Source of the DNA: Petrolisthes cinctipes
Taxonomy: Eukaryota > Arthropoda > Malacostraca > Decapoda > Porcellanidae
Reading direction: 5' to 3'
Length of the DNA: 64,000 nucleotides
Assembly: GCA_033782935.1 (NCBI GenBank)
Contig: JAWQEG010000627.1
Coordinates: forward strand, 1-64,000
Shown here: positions 49,956 to 59,584 of the stretch, piece by piece
How positions within the stretch are numbered: position 1 is the stretch's first letter
How the letters are laid out: every line of letters begins with the position of its first letter
Made by a program: the position numbers and the translations under genes
The notes under the pieces: model-generated
What the model was told of the DNA's origin: nothing
Databases searched by the model: none
What the model saw: only the letters and a program-made list of their open reading frames with translations

Positions 49956-52900
49956 GATGTTCTCCCGGGGCTATATTGTAATGGCTGTTACTTGTTGAAT
50001 CTTGCCACCCATCTATAGTGGGGATGTTGGCTCAGGCAGTAGAAAACTAACTGAACTATCTCCCAAGCTGTTGGTAGCAATGGTAATTTTTGAGTTCAGC
50101 TAGAGTAATAAGTGGTACACGTTGCGCCGAGCTAATCACATGACCATTCTGTTGTTATGCAGGGAGGTCTTGTGTAATTTATGGATGTCATGTCCCCAAA
50201 TTATGGCAAGAGTTAAAGCTAGGAAAGGAGAATAATTGTGGTATCTAGGGGTTAAGCTTCATTGACATTCATCTTACCTTTGACTGTCTGCTGAAGCTGA
50301 TTAATTTCTTCATCATTTAGACTAAAGTCTTGGTTCTTGAAGTCAGTCAGCATGGACTCCGTTGTCTTGGCAATAGCCAACACACTCCTGATGCTCTCTA
50401 CCAGCTGTACTGGCTGTATTGCATAATATTTAGTCATTACAAATACAGGTTATGACTATCAATTATTATATAAGGTGAGAAATTATTACAGCTTGGCCTA
50501 TGTAGAATAAAAGTCAGTCAGTCATTAAGATTATGTGAGAAGTTCAAGTTCTTATTTCTAGCAAAAATATTTTGTGTAGAAATATCAGCATATACTATTG
50601 CAAAATTCTGAAGCTAATATTTGATATTGATAGGATATTGCTAGTGTATCATCTGTTTGTGCACAACAGGCTTAAGCTATTATACTGTACACAGCCAATC
50701 TAAGAGTACAGTGTACCATGTCTTAATTTTCTCAAAGGTCAGTAAACTCACTTCTATTGAAACATGTAAGAAAACTGTGGTATTATAACAAACTGAAAGT
50801 ATAAAATAATTAAATAAAACTTTAGGCATTACCTGGTGTAAAATATGAATAACTTATAAAAGAATCATACATTACCTGAAAGCTTGACAGAACAATGTCA
50901 TTTTCTGTGGCATTCACTGTTCCCACATTTTCAACAATTTCAGTTAATTCAGATATAAACTTGGCATCATATATTCCCCTTTCCTCCCAGATATTGAATA
51001 TCCGTATAATCTTAGGACGAATCTTCTCATCTCTGAAAGAAAAGTACAGAACACATTCAGAGAAGATAATTATGTTCAAGCAAGTTCTTCTCTTAAGGGG
51101 AGATTCTCTTGGTGGTGAACTGGAGGGCTATTGATTCCACAAAGCCTTGCCAAGAAACAGACACCCCCATTTGTAAGACTGAGTTGTCTGTTTCCTGGCA
51201 TAGTCTGGAGGAATCAGTAGCCTTCGAATTTACCAACAAGAGGACCCTCCCCTTGAGCTCATATAGTAAATGAGCTAGTATGAGTGGGATGTCAACAAAT
51301 AATAATACTTGTGTTTGCAGTAGGCTATATAAATGATCTAGCTATGGTAGCTCATCTTAAGGCCTCTACACCCATGGTGGGACATTGGATGTTGACTTTT
51401 CCACTCTTGACTACCATGATAGAAATAACATAATCCAAAGATATTTGCTTATTGTGTTTTTCAGAACACAGAGTATGTATGACAGTCCTAGACACAAGCA
51501 AGCTACAGATTAGCCTTCCACCAAGCTTAAGGTAAGTACACACTGGGATACAAAGTCTCTGGACTGTCTGTAGTCTGTCTCAGAAAAATCTAAAATTTGT
51601 TTCGCAACAACCGGTAGACACTGTCTCTGGATCACATACACACCAAGATACTTTATCCAGTAAAAGTTACACAACAATGTCGCTAGACTGTTGTGAAACT
51701 GTCTCAGGAAAATCTAAATGTGTCGCTGGACAGTCCAGATACAAGTCGCTCGGTGTGGAGGGATTTGCCAACAGATGACGGAGTATAAATATTTTGTTTC
51801 TTTTTAAAGTTCGCATTTACAAATACTATTCTAAACAATTCTAGAGTTTTTTTATACTGTGTACTCTAATCTTGCATAAATCGATGCACATAGAGCCGTT
51901 ATTACTTATCTCCACAAAACTGTCTTCTCAGCCTGTGTCCCGAAATAATTTAATTTTTATTTATACAGGGTGTATCGCAACGTATAGCATTAACTTACAC
52001 CAGAGATATAAAATATAATTTTGAGTATATTTTGTTCTATAAAGTATGCTGTGTGTGATCTCAGTAAAGTACAATGAATACTGATAAAAACTATTTTAAC
52101 TTGTGTTGTCAAATGGCGGTGAGCTTCGGAGGGAGTGGAAGCCAAATATCGTTTTCGGACCAAAGAGGCCTTATCTATTTCATCTTAATAAGTTTTATCA
52201 TGATAGCAATATTTATGTGATGTTCTATAACGTACATTGAATCATATATTCAATGCAGAGGAATAATACCAGGCCCCTATAAATAATATTCGACGAAATA
52301 TGATTAATATCTTTTGGAGGTTAGGTAAACTCTACCGACATAATGCTACCTGCAAGCCTCAGCATTTCCCTACATTTCACGGATTTTCTTCTTATACAGG
52401 CCTGGTATTATCCCTCTGTATTGAAAATATGATTCAATGTACTTTATAGAACATCTCATAAATATTGCAATCATGATAACACTTATTAAGATGAAATAAA
52501 TAAGGCCTCTTTGGTCCGAAAACGATATTAGGCTTCCACTCCCTCCGAAGCTCACTGCCATTTGACAACACAAGTTAATATAGTTTTTATTAGTATTCAT
52601 TGTACTTTACTAATATCACACACAGCATAGGCTACTTTATAGAACAAATATACTCAAAATTACTCAAAATTATATTTTATATCTCTGGTGTAAGTTAATG
52701 CTGTACGTCGCGATACACCCTGTATATCTGGCAACTTTCTCCCTAGATTGGATAGGCAGCGCTACTGGTTTAACTGGTTGAATATGGAACTATGGGTTGT
52801 TTATCAGTGCTTACTGGACAAAGTCGCTGGACTGTCACTCGATTGTCTAGCAACAGTCCAGCGACAAAGTAGAAGAAATGTCTAGCGACGGTCTCACGCC

Positions 52901-53844
52901 AATCCAGATACAAAGTTGCCTTGTCTCCAACACATCGCTGGACTGTCGCCCGCCTGTATTTGGATTGTCTCGTAACAGTCGAGATACATACTGTAGTCTC
53001 GAGACTGTCTCTCGACTTTGTATCTCGGTGTGTACTAGGCTTTAGACAAGTCCAAAGAAAATGCATAGGCCAAGTTACAATATCTCACATGTTGGTATTT
53101 TCTCATAGTAAATCTGTTGATAGGCCTTGGAAAATTTCTACAAACCCAACTGCAGTTACTCATCTTGGTTGTACCATTTTGAATGATTAAGTACCCTAAC
53201 TAGTCTGCATGATTATGATTAAAATCCTTAGATATCTCCAGAAGGAAAGCTACACCTCATGCAACTAAGAGAAAATATGCAGCTCACCTGACTAGGGGAG
53301 TAGATTCCTTGATGGCCGTGGCAAAGTGCTGAACAAGGTCCAATACTTTCTTCCGGCGGCAGTTTTGCACAATATCATTGCACACGTAGAACAATGTGAG
53401 GCGATGATGGACCTTAGCTGTAAAGGACAAGTGGTATAGCCTATTACTCCACTGAGTAAGCAGTTTGGGAAATCATCATCTGTTTGCTTATCATATTATG
53501 TACCGTACTAAAAGGTATGATGGAGGTCCTGAAATATTAATGCTACAGCTCTGCCAGTAACAGTGCAAAGGTAATATATGTTCAATCACTAAATGTGTGT
53601 GAATTTGTAGTGTAATGTGCCAGACTGTACAAAATTCTTAGAGATGTATCCTGCAGTAACCAAGTACTGTATACTAACACTTGCGAAGAGCACGTGACCA
53701 GGCCTGGATGATGGAGTGGTAGTGGTTCTTGTGCTGCAGACACCATCGGGACAGCTGCTGGATGTCGTCTGATGTTTCTTTCACACTTGTGAGACGCTTC
53801 TCCAGGGACCTTGAGTCCATCTTGCTCTCCTTTGTTTTACTCAT
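41100..53844 (-). CDS. RPRD2: RPRD2-like CID-domain protein (RNA polymerase II CTD-binding), 8 coding exons
   Basis: Spliced on the minus strand: 53679-53844, 53288-53417, 50876-51032, 50278-50413, 48807-48982, 48061-48226, 43392-43939, 41100-42974. Every intron has GT..AG ends, phases match, and the sum is 3354 bases or 1117 residues. Residues about 8-145 are a CTD-interacting domain (RLTLFYVCNDIVQNCRRKK, RIFNIWEERGIYDAKF). Residues about 150-285 are a helical coiled-coil part. Then comes the SPVPSPTVDAPSP segment, close to the equivalent vertebrate RPRD2 segment. The C-terminal half is Arg/Ser-rich, has ten prolines at about 628-637, acidic DMDIS repeats and an RGG-rich tail from about 1035. 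RPRD proteins bind phosphorylated RNA polymerase II tails in the nucleus (family knowledge). Human RPRD2 is longer. RPRD1 is excluded by the long disordered C-terminus. An in-frame stop lies 12 codons before the chosen ATG. Confidence 0.9.
42985..43340 (+). mobile_element. Fossil RTE reverse transcriptase fragment in intron 7
   Basis: On the plus strand, opposite to the gene, a decayed GVRQGQ..SPWLFNVYMDG-like stretch is followed by AEVVLLDSSERDLEI and LKVNVGESKVMIMER. These line up in order with the RTE blocks GLRQGCVMSPWLFNIYMDG, FADDTVL and LKVNVDKSKVMVFER of the intron 6 element. Frameshifts and loss of the FADD core show it is old. Confidence 0.75.
43392..43939 (-). CDS. RPRD2: RPRD2-like exon 7
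   Basis: Acceptor TATTTCAG, donor AAG|GTAGGC. Residues 311-493: FGSFMNSSKLADFAKEAL, a Ser-rich part with WEIKDV and DWESQSIEDV, then Arg/Ser/Asp-rich repeats (RSSRDSRDSRESG, RSSRDRDR) resembling RS-type splicing-factor sequence. The larger open frame that reads upstream into the intron is not coding. Confidence 0.88.
44171..44184. repeat. Target-site duplication of RTE insertion (gene-3' side)
   Basis: GCCAATCCCTAACT, identical to 47794-47807. The pair brackets the RTE element exactly, with the tetranucleotide tail starting directly after this copy. Confidence 0.93.
44199..44750 (-). pseudogene. RTE ORF C-terminal segment
   Basis: Contains PTLTYASETWTWS, LRWFGHVERMQG and GRPPVRWKNRVEEYVKER, blocks conserved at the C-terminus of RTE-type ORFs, after the reverse transcriptase. 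It is joined to the upstream frame by a one-base shift around 44768-44775; the reading VIGSLGRIMKGRS continues across it. Confidence 0.88.
44768..47020 (-). pseudogene. RTE ORF, endonuclease remainder and reverse transcriptase
   Basis: Endonuclease blocks MGDMNGKVG, YVAVDERL and CSDHFAVLV lie in the first 160 residues. Reverse transcriptase blocks follow: KAPGVDGITAEMLK, SYRGISLLSVPGKVYGK, EQGGFRKGRGCVDQI, FMDLEKAYDRVD, GLRQGCVMSPWLFNIYMDG and the catalytic SLFADDTVLMAEN. In intact elements the protein nicks DNA and copies its RNA there. It is the same frame as the segment at 47057-47323, separated only by a TGA. Confidence 0.92.
47057..47323 (-). pseudogene. RTE ORF N-terminal endonuclease segment
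   Basis: Starts MRVVAVNVNGMVEKTKRREI with VTETHLKGWG, the first blocks of the APE-type endonuclease. It ends CAVLVAPRV at a TGA where related elements are expected to have a tryptophan codon; the reading KRVDGHGWCGTRVAWVTGKI continues in frame beyond it. A G run at 47357-47367 (minus strand) separates it from a possible further N-terminal frame starting at 47468. Confidence 0.85.
47794..47807. repeat. Target-site duplication of RTE insertion (gene-5' side)
   Basis: GCCAATCCCTAACT, matching 44171-44184. Confidence 0.93.
48061..48226 (-). CDS. RPRD2: RPRD2-like exon 6
   Basis: Acceptor GTGAACAG, donor CATCAG|GTAAGT. Residues 256-310: AYKNFGNRVKTLKSKLEEKM ends the coiled coil, then PEPSPVPSPTVDAPSPENSE. 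That last segment is the most diagnostic piece for RPRD2. Confidence 0.92.
48807..48982 (-). CDS. RPRD2: RPRD2-like exon 5
   Basis: Acceptor CTAATAG, donor AAT|GTAAGT. Residues 197-255 with helical sequence TQLVTLLEQAEIFYETQRGE, matching the RPRD coiled-coil region. Confidence 0.92.
49489..49895. mobile_element. hAT-like non-autonomous element in intron 4
   Basis: Ends CAGGGTTCTTCAAACT and AGTTTGAAGAACCCTG are perfect 16-bp inverted repeats. CTCTAACT lies on both sides (49481-49488 and 49896-49903), an 8-bp duplication typical of hAT transposons. The 407-bp interior repeats GGGTCGC/GGGTCACGA motifs near both ends and is AT-rich in the middle, with no coding capacity. Confidence 0.9.
49917..49958. 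repeat. (TTG)n microsatellite
   Basis: About 13 TTG units just outside the hAT-like element in intron 4. Confidence 0.95.
50278..50413 (-). CDS. RPRD2: RPRD2-like exon 4
   Basis: Acceptor GCAATACAG, donor CAAAG|GTAAGA. Residues 152-196: PVQLVESIRSVLAIAKTTES and FSLNDEEINQLQQTVK, a helical region after the CID. Confidence 0.9.
50876..51032 (-). CDS. RPRD2: RPRD2-like exon 3
   Basis: Acceptor TTTCAG, donor TTTCAG|GTAATG. Residues 99-151 hold the last helices of the CID: IIRIFNIWEERGIYDAKFIS. Confidence 0.93.
51093..51255. mobile_element. Hairpin MITE, family A (copy in intron 2)
   Basis: The most symmetrical copy: TTAAGGGGAGATTCTCTTGG, AACTGGAGGGCTATTGATTC and CAAGAAACAGAC are mirrored by GTCTGTTTCCTGGCATAGTC, TGGAGGAATCAGTAGCC and CCCTCCCCTTGAG. 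About 163 bp, only about 60 bases upstream of exon 3's acceptor. Confidence 0.83.
51535..53036. mobile_element. Inverted-repeat DNA transposon with subterminal repeats, split by an inner insertion
   Basis: The left end AGTACACACTGGGATACAAA matches, inverted, the right end TTTGTATCTCGGTGTGTACT. Near both ends are repeated motifs of the GTCGCTGGACTGTC type in both orientations (for example near 51690-51740 and 52815-52950), as in transposons with transposase-binding subterminal arrays. About 737 bp is left when the inner foldback is removed. No transposase is visible. The termini recall PIF/Harbinger-like ends, but this is a guess. Confidence 0.72.
51962..52726. mobile_element. Foldback element with about 320-bp arms, nested
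   Basis: Left arm 51962-52280 and right arm 52393-52726 are near-identical in inverted orientation (TATACAGGGTGTATCGCAAC at the outer left end), separated by about 110 bases. The ends carry TA, as in Tc1/mariner-like elements. Each arm carries the same inward-facing frame: 48 codons on the plus strand (52074-52220) and 76 codons on the minus strand (52370-52600). Both begin MNT, contain MAVSFGGSGS and then a hydrophobic stretch. The product is not recognised. Confidence 0.85.
53288..53417 (-). CDS. RPRD2: RPRD2-like exon 2
   Basis: Acceptor CTTTACAG, donor GTCAG|GTGAGC. Residues 56-98 form the CID centre: KVHHRLTLFYVCNDIVQNCR, the most conserved block of the domain. Confidence 0.95.
53679..53844 (-). 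CDS. RPRD2: RPRD2-like exon 1 (start)
   Basis: ATG at 53844 begins MSKTKESKMDSRSLEKRL. The frame upstream has a stop (TAG) 12 codons before, so no earlier start exists in this exon. It encodes the first CID helices (LSRWCLQHKNHYHSIIQAW). Donor CGCAAGT|GTTAGT. A second ATG nine codons on could also serve. Confidence 0.9.
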
Positions 53845-54394
53845 TGTGAATGGTGTTACAGAAAGAGCTCTTCTCAACTAGTTGTAATCACCAAACTATG
53901 GATTCATCTTGAAGTTACACAAAACACTCCCATCTCATATATTATATCAATTCCTATGTAATCACTTTCACCATCACTGATCATCTTCATCAAAACGTTA
54001 TGTAAAAACTTTTCATATAGGCCTAGAATCAAAGGGAATTTAACAGCAAACTGACTGGGTAACTTGCATATCACAGACTAGACAGACACATTAATGAAAA
54101 ATCTATCATTACAATACCAGGCTAAAATCTAAACATCTTTATCAAAATATTTTTTTTTTAAAGAAGTATTTTTTCTGTTTCTTCCATCACTGCATGCTCT
54201 TGAAATCTGTGGGAAAAAAAAGATAAAGAATCAGCAATAACCCAAAATATTTTTCTATTACTTTCCTTTTCTTGAAATGAGAAAATACTGTAGTGACCAA
54301 GCACACTTTTATAACACACAGGGTGCTTCAGGTTTAGTAGAACTGTCAAATACACAAAATAAACTACATATCAAAGTTACACATACAAAGTCAT

Positions 54395-54400
54395 TTTATT
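54395..54400 (-). terminator. AATAAA downstream of orphan terminal exon
   Basis: Canonical hexamer on the minus strand 30 bases after the TAG of the candidate exon at 54430-54503. Confidence 0.3.
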
Positions 54401-54429
54401 ATAGGCCATGTAGGTTTAATTGGAAGTGA

Positions 54430-54503
54430 CTACATAGTTTCTTCTGAACCCCAGAAAACAGAATTCTCCATCTCAAACTGGGTCTTCTGTGTGAGACTGT
54501 AAT
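54430..54503 (-). other. Candidate terminal coding exon, unidentified gene
   Basis: A strong acceptor (TTTATTTTTTTCAG) is followed by a 24-residue frame (YSLTQKTQFEMENSVFWGSE then ETM) and TAG, with AATAAA close behind. The layout fits a last exon of a minus-strand gene lying upstream of the RPRD2-like gene. I could not find earlier exons and do not recognise the peptide. Chance is possible for so short a frame. Confidence 0.25.
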
Positions 54504-56730
54504 CTGAAAAAAATAAAGCAATAAGAACCTAAATGTGTCAACAATAAGAAATTAGTTTATTCCAGAAGTGAGAACTTAAAATATCCATTGTAAATTGTTT
54601 TTAGGTCAATAAAAGAAATAATTTTTAATAATGCACAGTATCTAAGTATCGGTAACTTATAGATATTCGTCCAGGGTAACTACTTCTTCTGCCTTCTTAT
54701 AAATCTGGCACTGTTTCTGTATGGTACGAACAGTACCATAATGGAACCAGTGAGTAGCATGCTAATCCTCAACCAACCTCTAAGATTAAGGCCTAAAACC
54801 TTACTGTGAATAGCAAAGCCATTGACAGTAACATTTGGCATTCTGGTACCGTACTGGTATATGAGCGAAAAAACATCAACAGAAGTTATAATTTAGTGCA
54901 TCAACCTTATGAAATTTACTACAGAACTTAGCATATGAATATAAAAGTATATTTTCCAGCCATCAGGTTAATTATCATGCCTCCTTTGGTCACTGCAGAT
55001 TCACCTGGAGGTGCTGGTCTAGGGATTGCTTTCCGAGTGAGGTAATTTGCTAGACACAATAATTTGCTCGACACAATATGAAAGCCCTACAGACGACCTT
55101 GTCTGATCCCTGGACTTCCCTACTCAGCCTTAGCGGAGGAATGCTATCTCCGCATTGCAAATGCAATAACGAATATCTATTTTAAACGAAGGTGACTCAA
55201 TTGTTTTCTTATTGGTTTTTGCTCTAGGTTTAGGTTGAAAGTAAAAAGGACAGATTACACCACATATTACTGGTTTGGCACCTATGATGCATTTTGGACA
55301 TAGGAGATAAAGGATTCAGTGAAGAACAGTGTAGTGGAATGTAGTGGAGGAGGTGAAAGAGAAATGACAAGAGAGATGCAAGTCATACAAGAAGCAAGTC
55401 ATAGGTTTGTGAAGGAGAACTGATAAGTAAATGAAGAATGTGATAAGAATATAAAGTAATGTACAGAAACACTACTGGAAATAAAAAACTGTTCTGAATA
55501 GGCATGAAAGTTAGAAAGAGAATGGAGTCCTTGAAATTTGAAGCATAGTGGTGATAAAGTTCTAAAAAGCATTAGAGGAGGCAGTACTGGACAGACATAG
55601 GTTATATATGTGCTGGGAGAAAACTGTAAGCATAAAATGCCTAAGGATGACATGTAGTCATGGAGTGGATGTTGTATACGGTACAGCATAGGCCTATGTA
55701 CCATACAGTATCTTGAACATAAAAAGCTATTTGAGGTTTTGAAGATACTGGTACCCAAAATAATACCGCAGCACAAGAGTATGGGGGATGTCGTGAAATG
55801 AGGAATAGCTACTGCACAGTAGCTAGTACAGTACCGTACTAGTATTGTAAAAGAAAAGTAGAAAACATGACTTTTGTTGTGTCCAGCCACAGGAAAGTTA
55901 TCAATGTTTGATTTCCTTCGTTCTTGCTATCTCACATTTCTATCACCTTCTCTCTTGTCCTACAGGGTCTTCCAGGCCTAGGAAGGTCTTTTTTCATTTT
56001 CAAATCAACACTAGGTAGCCAGCCTTTCTATAGATAGATTATATGCAAGTAGCCTATAGATTATATGCAAGTAGGCCTATGCATATAGATATGCAAGCAA
56101 AGGTTCAATTTTCGAAGAAATTTCCTATAAACGTATTTCATACATACCGTACAATACTACTTGTAAATAGCCTATAATATACTGTAGTAGTATGGGTACC
56201 CTTATAATTTCTCTACTTGGTACAGAGATACATAAACAGCTAAGGTACCACTCATATCCTTAAATCATCTCATTGGGCCAGTCTTTTCCCTGGAGATATC
56301 TGGTTGTATTGGTAGTTACTTCTAGAGAGGGGTGGACAGGTGGGCTAGGCCAAAACAAGTGTAGAAACTGTGGTGTTGAGCTAGATGAGACAGAATGCAG
56401 TGACATGAGAAGTCATTGCGTGGTACAGTACAGTTTAAGGTTTATTCTTGTGTGATTCATTTAATGGGGCATTCTATTGTACTTATGTTCTCCATACAAC
56501 TCCATTGACATTTCCTTCTTTTACATACGGTAGGTGTAAATAATAAAAACTGATTCAACACCCTTCGCAGCATCACTGTTGTCTGCCCAAACAACAATAT
56601 TTTACTCAAATACACTGCCACCAAAAACCACTCTAGGCCTACTCCATCCAGCTTCTGTCTTAAACCTTAGCTCCCTATTCTAACTTACGTTACTACTATA
56701 TAGCAGTCCATAAAATTGAGTACACCCATG

Positions 56731-56850
56731 GGCCATATTCAAGAACGTTTGTGGTGCATAAGATGGCGTGGTACTGATACGATGGCTCTGTTGTTTGTCT
56801 ATGGAGCCATCGTATCGGTACCACACCATCAACACACGATGAATATGACC
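56731..56850. mobile_element. Hairpin MITE, family B (copy 2)
   Basis: GGCCATATTCAAGAACGTTT and GATGGCGTGGTACTGATACG pair with CGTATCGGTACCACACCATC and GAATATGACC. Flanked by CCATG on both sides (56726-56730, 56851-56855). 120 bp. Confidence 0.78.
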
Positions 56851-57034
56851 CCATGTCTCAACCCTACACTAACATCAAAGCACTCACTTGGACTACCAAC
56901 ACCAACCAATCACACATCATGCCTGCTTATTTACTGTAGCCTACTGGGTATTATATATATATATATATATATACAGTATGTATAAAATAACTTTGTCCCC
57001 TGTAACAGATGCCAACCCATACCACAGATCATAA

Positions 57035-57146
57035 GGTTGTATTCAAGGACATCTGTGGTTTTGACGATGGCTCCATACACAAACAACTGAACCATCATAC
57101 CAGTACCAATCCATCATATACACCACAGATGTTCTTGAATATGGCC
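57035..57146. mobile_element. Hairpin MITE, family B (copy 3)
   Basis: GGTTGTATTCAAGGACATCT and GACGATGGCTCCAT pair with CCATCATATACACCACAGAT and TTCTTGAATATGGCC. Flanking five bases are CATAA and CATAT, an imperfect duplication. Confidence 0.72.
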
Positions 57147-57356
57147 CATATCATCACTCAGTGCACACCTGGTTCATGATTGCATTATACAGTTTGCTTC
57201 ATAAGTTCATACATACTCTTTTGTAAACAATGCATCATCATTTCTACTGCAATATCTAAATAAAACAATCACTTCACTCAAGACCAGACTTGTACCAAAT
57301 TATCCTATGATTAAAAAATTTATTAATCCTTTTGGTATTACTACAGAAGTACTGGG

Positions 57357-57550
57357 TTTTTTGCTAGGAAATTTGCCCCAGTCACTTTATGATAGTTTAC
57401 ACCGGTTTATCCCGGTAGTTTGCCCAGGTTAGGTCCCGGTGGTCTGCTGTGGTCTAGGTTAGGATAGGTCAGACTAATTTCCAAATTATGTTTGTAAAAC
57501 GGGGCATCTCCGAGAGAAATACCATAGATGAAAAGTGTGTTAGAATGGTC
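57357..57550. repeat. Dispersed direct repeat, copy 1
   Basis: Shares CCCGGTAGTTTGCCCAGGTT, AGGTCCCGGT and CTGCTGTGGT with 61425-61655, along with a diverged continuation (GGGGCAT/GGGGCGT, GAAATACCAT/GAAATGCCAT). Likely an unclassified transposable element family. Confidence 0.65.
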
Positions 57551-58088
57551 CAAAATAGTGGGTAATGATACTAAAATATACAATATAGTGAACCCAGTTC
57601 TTCTGTAAATTTACCCAATCACTTCACGCAAGACCAGACTTGTACAAAATTATCCTATGATTAAGAAATTAAATAATACTTTTAACTGTTAACGTTATAT
57701 GAATTGGCTGTAGCCTATCAAACTAAAAGTACCATAATTCCCTTTTAACAGGTAACTTACCGTACTCGGGTAGTCAAAAGCTTTGATATTTACTTGCCAC
57801 GAAGCTGTTCATGTACCCATTACAGTACAGTACAAAATAAGTGTGTTATAGGTAATATATGATGAATAGGTAAACAAACTCACTGCCACATACGGTTCTC
57901 TATTATGAGTCAATTATTCGATATACTATTCCTTCACACTTTCCTCACTTTATTACACACACATACTTTCCTTTACACTGACAACACTCTTAATATCACT
58001 CACATATGCACAGACATTTATAAACCATTTCAGGAAGAACGGGGCAGCCAAAGCCAAAAGTTACAGATCAAAAATTTATCACCCTCAC

Positions 58089-58300
58089 CTCTGTATAACA
58101 ACACAATTTCCACTCCTTCAGATTCAGATAAGCACTCATAAATCCACACCCGGATGCATTATTTACTCAGGAATTCAATGCAGGTTCTAAATTCGCATGG
58201 CACATTCACTTGCAAGCAATATAACGAATAATTCACAGGCACCGTACGCTTTGCTGGCCACCGAACACAAGGCAAAAACAAACATGGAGGAAAAGCATCA
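58089..58300 (-). other. Possible untranslated first exon of the RPRD2-like gene
   Basis: On the minus strand the sequence reads into a good donor, ACAGAG|GTGAGG, at 58089. The upstream part is less AT-rich than its surroundings. Because the coding exon 1 has an upstream in-frame stop, a leader exon is plausible but unproven. Confidence 0.2.
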
Positions 58301-59489
58301 CTCCCTCACCACCCTCACTATTTCATTATCCCGGCTTAATTGGTGCTCATTTTGACTCACAGATATGAATAATATTACCATTGTATAAAATGTAGGAACT
58401 AGATTAGGGTATAAATAATGTTTAAGAAATCTGCAGACGGTAAATAACAGTGTAGAAGAAAACGTGTGATAAAATGTTCAGGGTTGACTTTGCTGGAGTA
58501 CCTAGACATGTTATTTCTTCTTAACCTGACATATAAGTATCTCAGTGACTCCTTCATTCAACGCCAAGACAGATTAGAAAATATTTCAATGGTTTCGTAG
58601 CATAAATCCTAGAGGATCAATAGTAATTTGACATTCTCTGCCTGCACAACCGGGAAGTTTAGGCTGACAGTAAACCAGAGTGGAAGGGAGATTTGCAAGT
58701 TTTTCAGGGTGAATGTGTGATTCAGTGTCGGCTAATATGGTTAGATGAAAAGATATTTAGTATGTCATGCATTTGTCAATCTAATCAAAACAATAATCTG
58801 TTATTTGTTTTGGTTACTAAAGAAATCAAGCTTTACTATTTTCACGGGAAGTACTTTTTAGTGTTATAAAAATAATAAGGGGGTTACGTACAAACAAACA
58901 ATGAGACTGAAAGTTCCATACAAATAAGAACATCATTGCAAAAATCATCTAAAATAACAGAATTTTATCAGGCAGAGAGAGAGTAGATTAAAATTTGCCA
59001 TTATTGGAACCAGACATCAACAAAACATTATAGCCCAGTGAGTGAGTGAATTGTTCGCAGTGTTATCATTAAATAACGAAAAAATCTAGCTACCCCTTTC
59101 CTCAGCAGTGTTCTGAGACTGTTTGGGTGGTTAGATAAAGGAACCAAGATGCCCCAGAGCAAAAGGAAGCAGAAGGAAAAACACACCAAGGAAAAGAAAA
59201 GGTAAAGTAACCACCAGATAGGATGCATAGGATTATCGCTCCAGTCTGTCTACCTTTACAAAATATATTGAATAATATATCGTGAATTTGTGTCGACTAG
59301 TTCAGCATATTTCCCCATAACATTACCAGGAAAATCCCCAATGATCTTGCAAATAACTGTCCTCTACCAAGATGTGTGTAATATGCAATAACATTAACCA
59401 GAGTGATTTTCTTCCGTGATTGTTTTTGTTTTTGTTTTTTAAGGTCATACTGTACCTTATTAGTCTCGCTTGTTTATCCATGTGTACTG

Positions 59490-59584
59490 TACAGTCGGCA
59501 AAAAAAGTATTGAAACCCCTCTTATAGATAACTATAGTTAGATGCAATATAAGGGTGGTTCCAATACCTTTTTTGTCGACTGTA
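59490..59584. mobile_element. Tc1/mariner-like hairpin
   Basis: TACAGTCGGCAAAAAAAGTA at the left pairs with ACCTTTTTTGTCGACTGTA at the right; about 95 bp in all, with TA at both ends. Non-coding. Confidence 0.78.

Larger units (their letters stand above)
54504..58088. other. Gene-free AT-rich stretch upstream of the RPRD2-like gene
   Basis: Contains two family-B hairpins, a TA run near 56953-56974 and the first copy of a dispersed direct repeat (57357-57550). No coding exon is supportable. Confidence 0.45.

Noticed and set aside
55399..55890. 163-codon minus-strand frame
   Set aside because: It has no recognisable domain, odd composition rich in Ser/Phe/Leu, and no supporting splice or promoter context.
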